Shown here in pieces: positions 1 to 12,700 of a stretch of 64,000 bases of DNA. The stretch is from NCBI GenBank assembly GCA_029964075.1, contig CM057135.1, forward strand, positions 32,353,366-32,417,365, in the 5' to 3' direction. Source of the DNA: Patiria pectinifera. Its lineage: Eukaryota > Echinodermata > Asteroidea > Valvatida > Asterinidae. Position 1 is the first letter of the stretch. Each line of letters begins with the position of its first letter. The translations under genes and the position numbers were made by a program. A model generated the notes under the pieces. That model had not been told where the DNA came from and made no database searches. It saw only the letters and a list, made by a program, of their open reading frames with translations.

Positions 1-895
1 AGACCACAGATCCTTCAGGACCGCCTCCCTGTGTGATTCGGTCAACAGGTCAGCTTGTCGCATCCCATCATGATACGTGGAGTAACAAGTTTCCAGGAAA
101 ATTCAAACAGGCTACCCCGACATCGTACTGGGAAGTGCATGAGTATACATTTAACTACAATGTATCATCAGTATTGTCACAGATCATGTGCGATTCTACA
201 GTGTTCAAAGTTCAAAATGAAACATGGATATCATCTTCTTCTTTTTGACAAAACATTGGAGGTTGATTCGCCATGACATGTCTGTAACGAACGTTGATCA
301 CATTTTACAAATCAATTTGAGTAGTCAAATTGATTCTAATTTCTTTTTGAGTGCCCAGCGAAGAACAACTTTTTCTGATACCTGTACTACTGTGTAAAGT
401 TGAACATGTTATGTTTTTTTTTTTTTAAAGCAGACACGTGTGTGTGGTTGGACTGGAATTACCGTACATGTGATATCTTGCCAATCTTATTAGAAAGTCA
501 AAGAAGAGAACCCATTGCCTTTACCTACAGACAGACCAGTGTACCCCCAGTCATTGGTAACCATGGTAACAGTTTGCATTAACCTCTCAAGTGGCCCTGC
601 AAGCTGTTAGGTTTTAGGAGGGAAACAATCTGTAGGTGTTGAGTGGTCACCCTGGGAGGTGCCAGTTCAATGACCTTACTCAGAGTCAAGTGGGGGACAG
701 CACAGATGTTGGTTATTACGGCTAGGCAATGTGTGATGTGCACTGCTGTCCTACCAGTTAAAACACATGTTACATGTAAACCTTCGATCCACTATTTGAA
801 ACTTGCAGACTTTGTGAACAAGAATACTGGTTGAATCTGATCTGAAGCAATATTTGCACAGTAAAAGCAGGTGTAAGATTTACACTTGTCATTAA

Positions 896-1408
896 TGGTA
901 ATTTACAACATTTGCTTTTGCTTTTCTTTTTTTTAAATGGATGGATCTGGGGGCTAGTATTTTATAGCAAATATTGTTACACTGACCTGTTTAAAGTTTT
1001 GTGTTCATAGATGCTGGATAAACCATGACAAAAATGTTGTTCTTGTAGTCTGGTTCCCTGACCCTACTTCAGACGAAACGGAGCAATTTACATGTATGTC
1101 AAGGAATTGTCAGGTCAGGAAACCAGATTAGCTGGCTTGCACCCGTTCACGGATGTGTAACCGATTGCAAACAAAATGTGCACTAACTAAATTTGGTAAA
1201 TTGGGGGCAGTATTTGCCAATGATGGTCAGCCGACCATCGTTGGAAATTGATACAAAAATTACACTTTTCTTGAAAAAGACAGCACACCAGGTGCCATTA
1301 TTTCACATGATGCTTGGGACTATTATTCACTCACAGTCGGTCATAATAACTTGGTAGGTTTTTTTGGGTTTTTTTGTTTTTTTATGTTTGCAAATGTTGC
1401 ATATTACC
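896..1408 (+). repeat. TTAA-flanked MITE, family A, copy 1
   Basis: The left end reads TTAA then TGGTAATTTACAACATTTGC. The right end is its inverted counterpart, GCAAATGTTGCATATTACC followed by TTTAA. The interior shares long stretches with the copies at 2.2-2.75 kb and 30.8-31.3 kb, including the phrases GAAACGGAGCAATTTA and CAAACAAAATG and a palindromic GGTCRGCCGACC core. It has no coding capacity. Confidence 0.65.
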
Positions 1409-2216
1409 TTTAAACTATAAAAATAGAATGGTGGTTTCAAAACATTTGCTAGGGTTAAAAAAAACAACTTGGATGCATGGATTAAAGTGATGGATTGGGC
1501 CAATACTAAATGCACAATCTCCTAAAATGTATACTCCAGACAGACAGTAATAGTCCTGACAAGTTTCTGTGTGCACACAATAACCAGCAAGGATTAAACT
1601 CGATTTGTAGGAGTAGCAGCCACAACGAGACACAAAAGATTCAATTACGTTAGTTCCCTTGAACTTTTCCTGCCCCCCATTTGCCCTCAACCTGCATCAT
1701 TGACTCCATTATCCTGAGCCCTTAGCACAGAAAGAGCCTCTTTTTGTCCCCATTTTTGGGTATATAAAAAAATTCATGAGTCCTAAGTTTTTAAAAGAGG
1801 TCACTCTTTTGCGATTGCAATCTGGTTTGGGGGAAAAATAGGGGCTGTAATGCTATCACCAAGCAAACTGCAACAATATCAGTTGACAAATGGACAAAAA
1901 CGCTGTTGGATTTTGTTGAAAGTGCCCTTATTTGATGATGGAGCCCCTATATTTAATCAGTATCTAGTCGGTTAAAATCTCGCTTTCAAACTTGCATGAA
2001 GGGCTGACCTCAGAGAAAAAAGGCCATTTTTTTTGGGGGGGGGGGGTTAAATTACACATATACATGAAATACAGTAGATAATGAGCTCTCCTCCATCTTC
2101 AAATAACCCAATAATAATTTGTAACACAACAAAATAATTCAACCCGCAAGAGGAAGCTTTCAATACCTTCACAGCACTTGCTTCAGAAATGTCACTGTAT
2201 TTTTGCCTGTACCCAT

Positions 2217-2755
2217 TACAGGGAATACATGTAGGCATATACAACATTTGCAAACATCAGAAAACAAAACTACCAAATCATTATGAAATATCTCACTGGA
2301 CTGTTAGTGAATGACAGTCTAAAGCATCTTGTGAAATCATGGCACCTGTTGTGCTGTCATTTTCAAAAAAAAGTGGTGTTTTTGCATCAATTTCCAAAGC
2401 TGGTCGGCTGACCAGCATTGGAAAAAAACTGGCTTTTTCCAAATACTGCTCCCAATTTACCACATTTAATTAGTCCGCATTTTGTTTGCAATCGATAACA
2501 CACCTGTACAAGCCAGCTAGACTGGTTCCCTGACCTTGTAATTCCGAACGTCTATAAATTGCTCCGTTTCATCTTAAAACTTGGGTCAGGGAATCAGACT
2601 ACAGGAACATGATTGTTTTTCTTGGTTTTTCCAGCATCAACGAACACCAAACTTCACACAAGTCATTGTAACAATATTTGCTATAAAATACTAACCCCCA
2701 AAATCTATCCATTTCCAGTGACAATTCGGCAAAAGCAAATGTTGTTCAATCCCTA
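2217..2755 (-). repeat. TTAA-type MITE, family A, copy 2 (inverted)
   Basis: This is the same family as the copy at 0.9-1.4 kb but in the opposite orientation. It has ACAACATTTGC near one end, GCAAATGTTGTTCAATCCCT at the other, and the same GGTCGGCTGACC core and GCTCCGTTTCATC phrase. The flanking TTAA has mutated on both sides. Together with copy 1 it forms a large inverted pair about 0.8 kb apart. Confidence 0.6.
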
Positions 2756-3909
2756 TAAATCCATGGGAGCAAACATTATGGAGTATAGAGGTGCAAGGAG
2801 AACACAAAAGAAAGATAAGTGATCAACCTATTTGTCGTACTGTGAAAAAAAGGTAAACAGGCATCTCTAATGATGGAATCATCTTCATTGCAACCCAAAA
2901 TTGCTGTAGTGTCCTTCGTTAGACAACTTAGTGGACAACTTAACACACTCACTTATTTCACACATGTACAAGCCATCAAGCTATTATCAAACTTGTCTTT
3001 TTATCACGCAGTCCTTGAGATGCAGTACCCAAACTACCAGCAGTATCACACACTCTGAAAAGCCAGTTTCTATGGTCCTTTTTTTTCTGACCTCGTTGCC
3101 CTTTTAGATCGAGGTGTTTTGCCCATGGTCACTTTAGTTTGGACTTTTTGAGGGAGTTTGTAGACTCAAAACACGTGCAAATGTTGCGGCAACCACTGTG
3201 TACGTGCACGTGGGTGCAAGCTGTGCCCGTGAGGGTCAAATTTAGCTCCCTAACTCCTGGGCTTATTTTTGCAATGACCCGTCATCCTCAAAAATCAACT
3301 CCTGGTCAGGATTTGATTTTCTGATGGCGCATTCTTTGTACCTTTATACTAAAGGCCCTGTCACACTGTCTGCGATCATACATGCGCTCTCACTGCGTCC
3401 TTGAAAAATGGCTGGGGCGCAACAGCAGCTACTAGTACTAGATCGCAGCGACAACTACATACGTCGCCTGATGGGCGCCAGAGGGTCTTTATGGTCTCCG
3501 ATGAGCTCCAAAGTTTTTGAACATGCTCAAAACAGTCGCAACACCTCTGCGCTCTGGCAGGGCGTCGTAATGAAACAACACATCCACGATTGACCGAACG
3601 TCCACGATTGAAATTCGCGTACAAAACCAATGAGAGCTGTTGCTAAAAAGTTAGAGTACAAACAAAGGAATGAGGATTAGGGACAATAGGGGGTCCACGA
3701 TTGCCGGTGTTTACGAAGATGTTTCTGTGGGGTGGGGGTAGTGATGGAAATGGGGGTGATAAGAAGGGGGGGCGGTGATGAGATATGGGGGGGGTCAAAG
3801 GGATGGGGAGGCAACCTGTGGAAGTGGGGAACACTTTCACCCAAATTCCACAGAAATTAATGCACTCCCTTAAAAAAACTCCACCGCTGTCTACACTCCC
3901 TCTCTTTAC

Positions 3910-4105
3910 CTGCCGTGCTCTTCCTGGGCTGAAAGCGCTGGGACTGTGAGACACTCTTTGGGCTGAGAGGCACGACTTTGTTGACAGACAGGTGGTAGTT
4001 CTTGGCCTCATCCAGCAGGTCCCGGCATTTGTGGCACTTCTTGATGAGCTCCTCGGACTCTACAACCTCCATCAGGAAGCCCAGGGGAACCAAGGGAAGA
4101 CGGAC
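3910..4105 (-). CDS. KLHL8: KLHL8-like gene, exon with the C-terminal part of the BACK domain
   Basis: This 196-nt minus-strand exon is bounded by a CACCAG acceptor and a GCAG|GTAAAGAG donor. It enters in phase 0, exactly matching the end of the exon at 9005-9776, and leaves in phase 1. The translation begins VRLPLVPLGFLMEVV, the hallmark of the second half of a BACK domain. It continues with CRDLLDEAKNYHL and a basic linker ending QPRKSTAG, which resembles the segment just before the first kelch blade in KLHL8. In this family the BACK region links the CUL3-binding BTB domain to the substrate-binding kelch propeller. The kelch exons are not in the window. Identity as KLHL8 rather than another KLHL member is from memory of family features and was not confirmed by alignment. 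Confidence 0.8.
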
Positions 4106-4199
4106 CTGGTGAAAGAAGGAAGAAGAAAAAAAGGAAGACTTGTCAGATTAGATGATACTGTTGGTTAACAAAGACAATCAATTCCTCCACAACTTTTAA

Positions 4200-4567
4200 C
4201 CCTTACCTTCCCAAATTGACGTTATATGGCGAAAATGTGTGGCTGATTTTGGAGGATGCACTGTGTCAAGTTCTTGGGCCGGACCTGGTGTTGTTTGTGC
4301 TCAACTGTGCATAAATTTAGGCCTAGATTATACTTGAAATCCTCTGCACTGCTCCAGGATGTCACTGGCTCTGCCTTGCCTCAACATATTGACAGTGATT
4401 GCTGGAGGATTTTGCAGGATTGAGGAAGTGGTCACCCCTCCAAGCACCACATTCACGACATAATGAAGGCTTTTGCAGGATTGAGGCTGTAGCAATTGTT
4501 ACATATGGAGGCAATTGGAGGATTCTGCAGGATTAGGTTGCATCCTAGCAAAAATGCCTAGGGAGGG
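4200..4567 (+). repeat. TTAA-flanked MITE, family B, copy 1
   Basis: The 368-bp element starts CCCTTACC and ends AGGG, with TTAA directly repeated on both sides (4196-4199 and 4568-4571). TTAA target duplication with CCCT/AGGG ends is typical of piggyBac-like elements, so a piggyBac relative may have mobilised it; that link is inference. The interior repeats the phrase GGAGGATT(T/C)TGCAGGATTGAGG several times. No open frame. Confidence 0.75.
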
Positions 4568-5435
4568 TTAAAGACACATTTATGTCAAAGTTGGCCTCAT
4601 CATGGCCTCACAAAGCAGTAAAACCTGATTGGTTAAAATTACTCAATTTATTTGCACATTGTATGCATACATGTACTGCCCCTTTAAAAAATGGTTTCAA
4701 AACATGATATGTTCAGGAGTAGATTTTCAATGCTCATTATTGTTCACAAAAACCTTTCACAGCAGTGCATAATACCCGTGACTCTGCCCTAGTTTACACC
4801 CCCCCCCTCCTTTCCAGACTGTCTGAACTGAATTTCACCCTTTAATCTGTTTCCTGCAATAATGAGTCAAATATCTGATGGGCAAATAGGAACTGAATCA
4901 ATTGCACCAAAAGTCGTTCAAACTTGGTCAAATCGTCACGCCTGAACTGTCTGCAGGCTTTACTGAGTGCTGTGAATGTAGAGCTAAACATACGTGTACA
5001 TCATAAATGTTAAGCGACATTAAATGCTACATGTATATCTACAATTAATTGAGAAGTGATGTAGCCTAATCCTCCTTTTTTTGGGGGGGGGGGGATACTA
5101 GTGTTTTTGCTAGGATAAAGTTCAAACAGCCCTGCGACAGTAGGGGCCTATGTATACCAGGAAAAATATGTGCATGTACAGTATACAGGGCGAGTAACAC
5201 CCTGTACCCAGTTCCTGTAAAAGCACACCCCTAATCTTAAAAATCAGACGAAAACTGGTCATCTTTACCCGAAAACTGGTCATCTTTACCAGCAATACTC
5301 AAAGCAAACCATTACAGTGAACACCCATACGTGTGTGTGCATGCACCGTGTCCCGCACATAGTTTAGGTAGAACACGTAGGTCACAAAGCGCCCTCTGCT
5401 GTTTTGGAACTGCCAGTCAGTGCCTCCCGCTCCCA

Positions 5436-5930
5436 CAATGCATCTTGACAAACCAACTTGTTACCAAACTGGAGGATAATAATCTCTTGGGCTTAGTTTT
5501 AATCCTGTGACTTTTGACTTAATCCCAATAGTACGCCGTCAGAATGTAAAGATCATGAATGTAACGTCAAATGTGACTTCTGATTTAGATGGGTCAGCAC
5601 AAACAATGCATCTTGACAAACCAACTTTGAACCAAACTGGAGAATAATAATCTCTTGAGCTTAGTGTTAATCCTGTGACTTTTGACTTAATCCCAATAGT
5701 ACGCCGTCAGAATGTAAAGATCATGAATGTCAAATGTGACTTCTGATTTAGATGGGTCAGCACATACAATGCATCTTGACAAACCAACTTGGAGCCAAAC
5801 TGGAGAATAATAATCTCTTGGGCTTAGTTTTAATCCTGTGACTTTTGACTTAATCCCAATAGTAAGCCGTCAGAATGTAAAGATCATGAATGTCAAATGT
5901 GACTTCTGATTAAATGGGTCAGCACATACA
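5436..5930 (+). repeat. Three-unit tandem repeat, period about 165 bp
   Basis: Units start at 5436, 5604 and 5767, each with CAATGCATCTTGACAAACC. They share blocks on the Gln/Leu-free sequence AATAATAATCTCTTG and on TTGACTTAATCCCAATAGTA. The units differ by a few substitutions, and one unit has a short extra segment near 5562-5566. Non-coding. Confidence 0.85.
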
Positions 5931-7158
5931 TTGTGTTTTTTTTTCAAATATTGTACACATAGTAAATACCAGTACATTTTGTACTTGGATAGTTTTTGGC
6001 AGCTGTTCCTCACACTATGATTCTTGGAAATCAATGCATGTGTGCGTGCTCCATGATCACACCATACCGCAAACAATACAAAGAATAACCACATGATAGT
6101 TGTAATGTTTGCGGCCAGGAAATAACTCATAGCAGCCACACGCTAGTTGCCAGTATCAAGGGGTGTTTTATTACAAGGTACGAACTGCGCATGTCCAACT
6201 CTAGACTCATTACCATAAGGCATGAATACATTACAATAATCATAATGGATACCTCCTGATGAGTAAAAAGTACCTGTATATTGCTATCCTTTTAAACACT
6301 GGAGATGTTGATTTCAACCCCTCTACAAAGCACCAATGTGATACTGTGTGCGATTTCCGCACACAAAATATGAAAGATACATTTGAATTACATGTAAATT
6401 CAAATAACCTCACAGTGAAATTGCCTCAAACCTCATCAAAGGTTTCTATACTACCGGCCGGTAGCTGAGGGCCAACCTCAAATACATGTACCTCACACAC
6501 ACACACAATGACAAATGAATAAGGTGCATACTAAACGTTTATCATTCTCAAAAGATAAGAATTGTTTTTTGGGGTTTTTTTGCCATGAGGGTGCACGTGC
6601 AAGTGTATCCAAAAGGGCATGAACTTCATGCAAACCCACACTGAACCCACACCAACACAAATGAGGCCAAGTAAACTACATGTTCAATAGCAAACTGAAT
6701 TTCTGCCAAAACCACATCCTTTTCCCCATCACAGAGAAAAAGGAAATGTCAAGCAGCTAATCTCACTTGGCCAAGCTCTGTGAAAAAGAAACATGACTTC
6801 ACAAATCAATACATGGAACCTGCACATTATGCAATAAATGAAACGGGTATAAAAGGAATCACACCGTGACACTTTTGTGTGGTTTCCCCACCAACCACAT
6901 GTAGTAAAGCAATAATAGTTTGATCTTCTTTGGAGGCCAGTTAAATGAAAACAGACCTGGCAACACGAGACTCAATTTCAGAGAAAGCCACGTCAATGTT
7001 CAGTCAATACATCTGTTCACGGGATAAATTTTAAGAGTTGGTAAATTGAAAGCAGGCGGACAAAGGACGTACGTCTATGGTTAATATGCCGGTATGTTAA
7101 GTCTAGTTCCATGCCCAAATTTCAAAACTTTTAACAGTTAAAAGCTATTTTGTTTTAA

Positions 7159-7558
7159 CCCTAACTCCCTCTGCATTTTTGCTAGGATGCAAACTCAATC
7201 CTGCAAAATCCTTCAACTGCCTCCATGTAAAAAGCCTCAATCCTCCAAAATCCTCCGTCATTTCTCGAATGTGGTCCTTGGAGGGGGGAACCACTGCCTC
7301 AATCCTGCAAAATCCTCCGGCAATCACCATCAATATGTTGAGACAGAGCCAATGACATCCTGGAGCAGTGCGAAGGATTTCAAGTTTAATCTATGACTAA
7401 ATTTATGCATGGCTAAGCAGAAACAACACAGGGTCCGGCCCAAGACCTTGACACAGTGCATCCTCCAAAATCAGCCACACAATTTTGCCGTATGTAGCCT
7501 CAATCCTGCAAATCCTGCATTTTGCAAGAAGATTTTGGAGCCTTGTGAAGGTTTAGGG
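7159..7558 (-). repeat. TTAA-type MITE, family B, copy 2 (inverted)
   Basis: It begins after TTAA (7155-7158) with CCCTAACTCCCTCTGC and ends TTTAGGG, where the right TTAA has decayed to TAGT. It is a reverse-oriented relative of the element at 4200-4567. Shared phrases include CTCAATCCTGCAAAATCC, CAATATGTTGA and GACACAGTGCATCCTCC. Confidence 0.7.
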
Positions 7559-7795
7559 TAGTTCCCATCCTGCTACATCTGGCCATTTTTCAAACTTAGT
7601 CTTTAGCTCCAGCTTCATGCCCAAACTACACTGTGCCTGTTATTGATGGAAATGAAACTGGGGCTTGACAAGAGGCACATGACAAATATAGGAGGTTTGC
7701 CACTACTCCCCCTCTTGCCACTGCAAGCCCCACCCCCTTTTAGGGAGCATGCCTTGTCTGTTCTAAACTAATACGCTAAGATAAGCAAATGTACA

Positions 7796-8237
7796 CACTC
7801 AACCATAAAAGAAAGTCCCCCCCCCCTTTCCAATACTTTTTTTTTTGTCTAACTCAAAAACTGCTGAGTACCTCTCGCTCAAATAACAACTAATCAGTAC
7901 AGAAATTCCTTAGCAATCCAGCCATACTCTTTATTTGGCCCAAAACAGTGATGATGTGTACGAATTTACACAATTTATGATGATACCGAAAACAGTTGCA
8001 CTTTTCATACGTGCTAGTTGTGGTTCACACTCACTTTGCACGTATACAAAAGTGCATTTTTTTCCGGTACAATTTGTCATACATGTGTAAATTGCATAAT
8101 TTTGTACACATTATCAGTATGGCTGGATTGCTAAGGAATTTCTGTACTGATCAGTTGTTATTTGAGCAAGATGTGCCCAGTAGTTTTTGAGTAAGACAAA
8201 AAAGTATTAACAGGGGACTTTCTTTTTTGGTTGAGTG
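7796..8237. repeat. Foldback MITE with CACTCAACC ends
   Basis: The ends are inverted copies: CACTCAACCATAAAAGAAAG on the left and CTTTCTTTTTTGGTTGAGTG on the right. Complementarity continues inward through the segments CAGTACAGAAATTCCTTAGC and GCTAAGGAATTTCTGTACTG, so most of the 442 bp can fold back. A similar end fragment occurs at about 52652-52680. The target duplication is unclear, perhaps TA. Confidence 0.75.
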
Positions 8238-9004
8238 TATGAGTAGTGTATTGAAGCATTGAAGCATGTATCTTTCTCGCCTGCAGGCATCTTGTATTCT
8301 CATTAAGCACACAAAATGTGCAAACAATTGTCAAGACGGAAATTGGCTCCCGATGATCGTGTACATGTATGAAATTTCACGGCCATGACGAGATATCTAA
8401 TGCATTCTGAGCATACTAGTCGTCATGCACTCCTGATGGTGTGTGCAGGACTGACGCTGCACACAATATGTGGCAAATTAGACTCGGTCTGCTCCTACCA
8501 ATTAGTCAATTTAATCAAGGAAAAGTCTTGATATGAGACTCGAGATGCTTGAGGGGTTTTGAGACGGGCGATGGTGAGGGATCTACGCATTGTTGATCAC
8601 GTCTTTCATGGCTCAGCAAGCAATGCTTCCTTTGTCTTAAAAAGGGAAAAGATTACACTTGGCATTACTTCTGACATCATTTACTTTTTCGCTTTACATT
8701 TACTTTTTTGCTTTAAAAGGGGCATGTCGTCCTGAAATCGCCAACATTTTTATGTTTAAGATTGTTTACTAGGACTGGTTAAAAGAAAACCAACCTAACG
8801 TCGCACTGTTCCTGAGAAAAGACCCCAAAAACGGTTGTCTAGCATTAAAACAGTTAAACCAAAAAAATTCTGAATCTCTTTACAAATTTTCCAAAATGTT
8901 AAAAAAGAAACCCTGATTACAAAAAAGAGAGGTCTACGTTCACAAAATCTTCCTTTGCGTTAACCATGGTTTAAACCTTGGCTATTAGACTTTTTCTAAC
9001 TTAC

Positions 9005-9776
9005 CGCTGATATCAGCTTGGGCAGATCGGCTTCTCTGTTTGGGAGGTCGTACCGCACCCACTTGAGGACAGCGTTGTAAACCTGCGTCTCGCTCAGAAT
9101 CCGAATGTCCGAGGATGCGATGATGTCATAGAAATGGGATGCTGTGATGGTGGGGAACTCCTCGCTAGCCAGGACCTCCGGGAAACGGTCGCAGGTGAAT
9201 GAATCGGCAGCACGGAGCAGCTCGTTCTGCCCGTGGAGTTCAGCGAAGCTCCGCACCCCAAGGCAGTTGGTCGGGTGCAGGTGAGAGGTCATGAAATCGC
9301 AGCACGCTTTGGCAACCATCTCAATTTGAAGCAGCGAGGAAGCACGCAAGAGTTTCTGGACGTTGTCGACCGTCAGCAGCACCTTGGAGGTGTACATGAA
9401 GCTGACGAGGGCTTCCATGGACGCCTCGTCGATGTCGTGGATCGGGACGACGTCCTCCCTGCTCTCCCGCATCTCGGAGGTCAGCATGGCTTTGAAGTAG
9501 GGACTGCAGCAGGCGAGGACCAAGCGGTGGCACTTGAGCCGGGCCGAACCCACGGCCAGCGTGACGTCGCAGAGCGCCCGACGCTCGTACAAATCCCGGA
9601 GGACGTGAAACGAGTCCTGCCAGTGAGTGTGACACTCGAAGGTCAGGGAGGTGATGGGTTCTTGAAACTCCGGGATCTTGTCCCCCATTTTGGTGTTGGC
9701 GGCGCTTTTCTCTGGGGCGTTGTTGTTGATCGTGGTGGTTGTGCCCGAAATCTCAATGATGATTGTCGAGTTGGGC
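9005..9776 (-). CDS. KLHL8: KLHL8-like gene, main BTB/BACK exon
   Basis: This 772-nt minus-strand exon has an ATTCACAG|G acceptor and a CAGCG|GTAAGT donor. It encodes a Ser/Thr/Asn-rich N-terminal segment followed by a BTB domain with the conserved LCDVTL strand, CHRLVLAC, SPYFKAMLTSEM and VSFMYTSKV. The first half of a BACK domain follows (ACCDFMTSHLHPTNCLGVR, then ETQVYNAVLKWV). In this family the BTB domain dimerises and binds CUL3, so the protein should be a ubiquitin-ligase adaptor. CHRLVLAC, the ACC...HPTNCL segment and the VYNAVLKW segment all resemble KLHL8. An internal ATG at 9688 (MGDKIPEF) is a possible alternative start. The exon reads openly up to its acceptor and joins in frame to the ATG exon at 17066-17112. 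The region is clearly GC-richer than its surroundings. Confidence 0.88.
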
Positions 9777-12700
9777 CTGTGAATATTTCCACACACACAA
9801 AAAAGAAGAGAATTAACTGGTTATCAAAAAGAGTCGGGTCTGCACCATTGGGATTGGAATGCAATGAGTTGAAAAGAAATGATGAATAGGTAGGCTTAAA
9901 TACACTGGGACGGTTTGGGATGAAAAATTCAGTTTATCTGAAATTGATCATGCATGCAACAGGGAACGGCGAAGTTTCAAGCCTCACAACACTTTCCACT
10001 TTTTCAATGATTGCATATTTCTGCCCCAGCTTTTGGTACACATCAAAAACAACAACAACAAAGAAAAAAAAAATCCAAACCTTAACCTTTCCCTTCCTTT
10101 AGACTTTCAAACTTAACTGCTGTTACAAGTATTTTTCCACAATAAAAAAAACTTATTCTTACATATATACCTGTACAGTACAAAACTGACCTGTATCAAT
10201 CAAAATGAAATGACCCAAATATATGTAAACAAATATGCTTGGATGACCCTTTCAATCACGAGTGCATTATTTGCATTCAAGAGTGCAAATGATATGAAGC
10301 TAAAATGTTTGAAATATACTTTTAAGTACATACATGTGAAATATCAACTGTACAGTATGCTGCGCAAATGAAGATCAAGTTTGCACACAGAATGTTTAAG
10401 TTGTAAATGAACATGTAAACAAAATCTCATTCCATTGTTGCTGCTACATGTACTTCCTTTATAGCAAAAGTGCTACATGTACAATTGTAAACTGTTCGTG
10501 TGCATTTCACCTACATAATGTGTACTTTCATAGTCATGCAGGATTACAAAGAAATAAAAAGAAATGAATGATTTCATTTCCTTTCAAAAAGCAAAGTATC
10601 AGTGTCCTGTATCCACATGAAACGATACCACATCCTCCCAGCACCACAGGGGAGGAGGATACTACCCAGCGATCCACTGGAAGGGCGGGGCTTGCCAAGT
10701 GCCCCCCTCCCCCACAACAGAAAAAAAAGTGGTTTTCAGTAGATGAATACTTAAATATTAAATGTCCATGGTAATAGATGGTATGCTACTCTTCTATCCA
10801 ATACTATACTCTTTTATCCAATACCATTTGCAACACACCGATCAAGTTTACACGCGCCAGCTACAACTGTGTGTGCGGCACCCCGAGTCAAAAGTTGCAC
10901 CCAAAAGCGGGCCATGTTTGCGTGGACAGCGAACCGATCGATGCCAATGGCTCTAGTGACTAGCAATTAAAAACAACTTGTATATTGTATTCTACTTTAG
11001 ACTAAGTCAAGCAATCTGAAGGCCTTCCGGACAAAGTAAAAAAGTTCAAAAGCGTGATCTCCGCCTCGCCAACTGTTTGTTGTATGTACGTGTACACAAC
11101 AAAAGTAAATGCCTTTACCTCATTTTTCAGTGCTGACAACATCCACCATTCCAATACCTCCAATACCAGCATCACATCATCATTGTTCACACATGTTTAC
11201 AAAGAGTCCACTGAACTGGGCACAGTAACTGACTCCAACTGACAGATCTGCTAGTTGACTGACCACGAGTGACCACTAGTGACCGACAGAAACAGGCAAG
11301 AGTGACCGGCACACAGCCAGTTAAGCCCAATCACTGATGTGCCGACCAGACAATGGACGGTCTCTGAAAGTCCAAGGTAAAATTAGTTCGTGTACCGGCA
11401 ATGAACCGGCCCGTTCGTCAACCACGAGAAAATTATTGAAGTCAATCATGCGTGCCGCCGACAAGATGATCACTGACTCAAACCAAGCAAACACATCAGA
11501 GAGTAGTGTTTCACACGCTATAAAAAAACACAGCAGGGAAGCTGCATGTACATGTCATCTGTAACGCCAATCTACTCGGATCCAAAATGCAGGAAACAGA
11601 TTAAACATGTGTGCTCGCTGTACGCTGGAAAATATTCTAATTCTGACTTCCTGGGAGTACTGTTTAGCAGGGACAGCAATCAAAAACCCGGCTCTGTGCT
11701 CTCCTGATGAAGACATCTGTTTCAATGGACGCGGGGTAATTCACACAAAAAATTGAATGCCAATTTCTCTTAATTCACGGTGGGTTAGGCCGGACGGAAA
11801 TCGAGCGAAAACACAATGGGACATCTATACACATATGTACATGTAGACACAGAAATCTCTATTGTTGAGAGGTATCAATAAACATGCAGACAAAAAAGTT
11901 TGTTTTGTTGCGCAATGAAAAGTAGTGCCCGAGGCCCACCGGTTGGTTACTAACAGCACGCAAGTCAAAACCAGTTTTGAGGAATTTGGAAAATTGTTTG
12001 CATACCTGTTAATTGTTGCTTTGTAGTTTTGTGGCCCCATTCCCTTCTCAACCACTCCTCCAAATGAACACAAGAAATTGAAAATAAAATTGCCAAATTG
12101 TTCAAAAGTACACCTGCCCCTTCCACACATGTGTATACAATTGTATACAATTGTATCGAAACACTACCTATAATTTATAAACAAAGAACTTCATAGTTAA
12201 TTGCATGGGGTTTTGGACTTGGATGATTGATATGGAAAATTGCATTACCATCCAAATAATTGGTTTCGATGTCACTTTGAGTTCTTAATATCCTTTACAC
12301 ATGTACTGGTACACACACGGCATTTATGTGAACACAGTAACTACACACTGATGTTGTAAATTATGCATTTGATAACCAGATCTTTGTTCATTTGGATGCG
12401 TGTTGAAATATCATCATCATAATAAAATGCTATGATGGGTGGAACTGCTGATGTTGGCAATTTGGGATATTTTGTTACGATTAAAGGATACCTTTCTTTT
12501 TTTTCACAAAGGTGTTTTTATAATGTAGTTGATGTCCTCTTTCAACTATTGACGGTAAGTTAAATGTAAATACTCTGACAGATTTTCACTAGTCAACAGC
12601 GCGTTCAGAAAATGTGGTTTTATTGGCTTTGCGTGCGATAAAAGCAATGGACATTTTTACATTTTTTCCCTTTAAATTTAATTCTGTTTACCACTCAGCC

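Larger units (their letters stand above)
1..3909. other. Region left of the last visible KLHL8-like exon; no exon recognised
   Basis: If the minus-strand KLHL8-like gene continues, this is intron sequence downstream of its BACK exon. I looked for kelch-repeat coding sequence (paired glycines followed by Tyr and Trp) on the minus strand and found none with a matching splice phase. The stretch holds two oppositely oriented copies of a TTAA-flanked MITE (near 0.9-1.4 kb and 2.2-2.75 kb). At about 3.35-3.65 kb there is a GC-richer repeat-like segment, and at 3.72-3.80 kb a G-rich low-complexity run. Confidence 0.5.
4106..9004 (-). other. Intron of the KLHL8-like gene
   Basis: This 4.9-kb intron lies between the two BACK exons. 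It carries two inverted copies of a TTAA-flanked MITE (4200-4567 and 7159-7558), a three-unit tandem repeat (5436-5930) and a foldback MITE (7796-8237). No additional exon was recognised. Confidence 0.75.

Noticed and set aside
1..33. Possible kelch exon on the minus strand (GGGPEGSVV after an ACACAG)
   Set aside because: The acceptor has no pyrimidine tract, and the phase needed does not match the phase-1 end of the exon at 3910.
3408..3593. Plus-strand open frame starting MAGAQQQLLVLDRSDNYIRR
   Set aside because: It looks like a small gene but has no splice or domain support and sits in a GC-rich repeat-like segment.
9233..9889. A 218-residue plus-strand open frame across the BTB exon
   Set aside because: It is the antisense shadow of the KLHL8-like exon, made open by its GC-rich codons.
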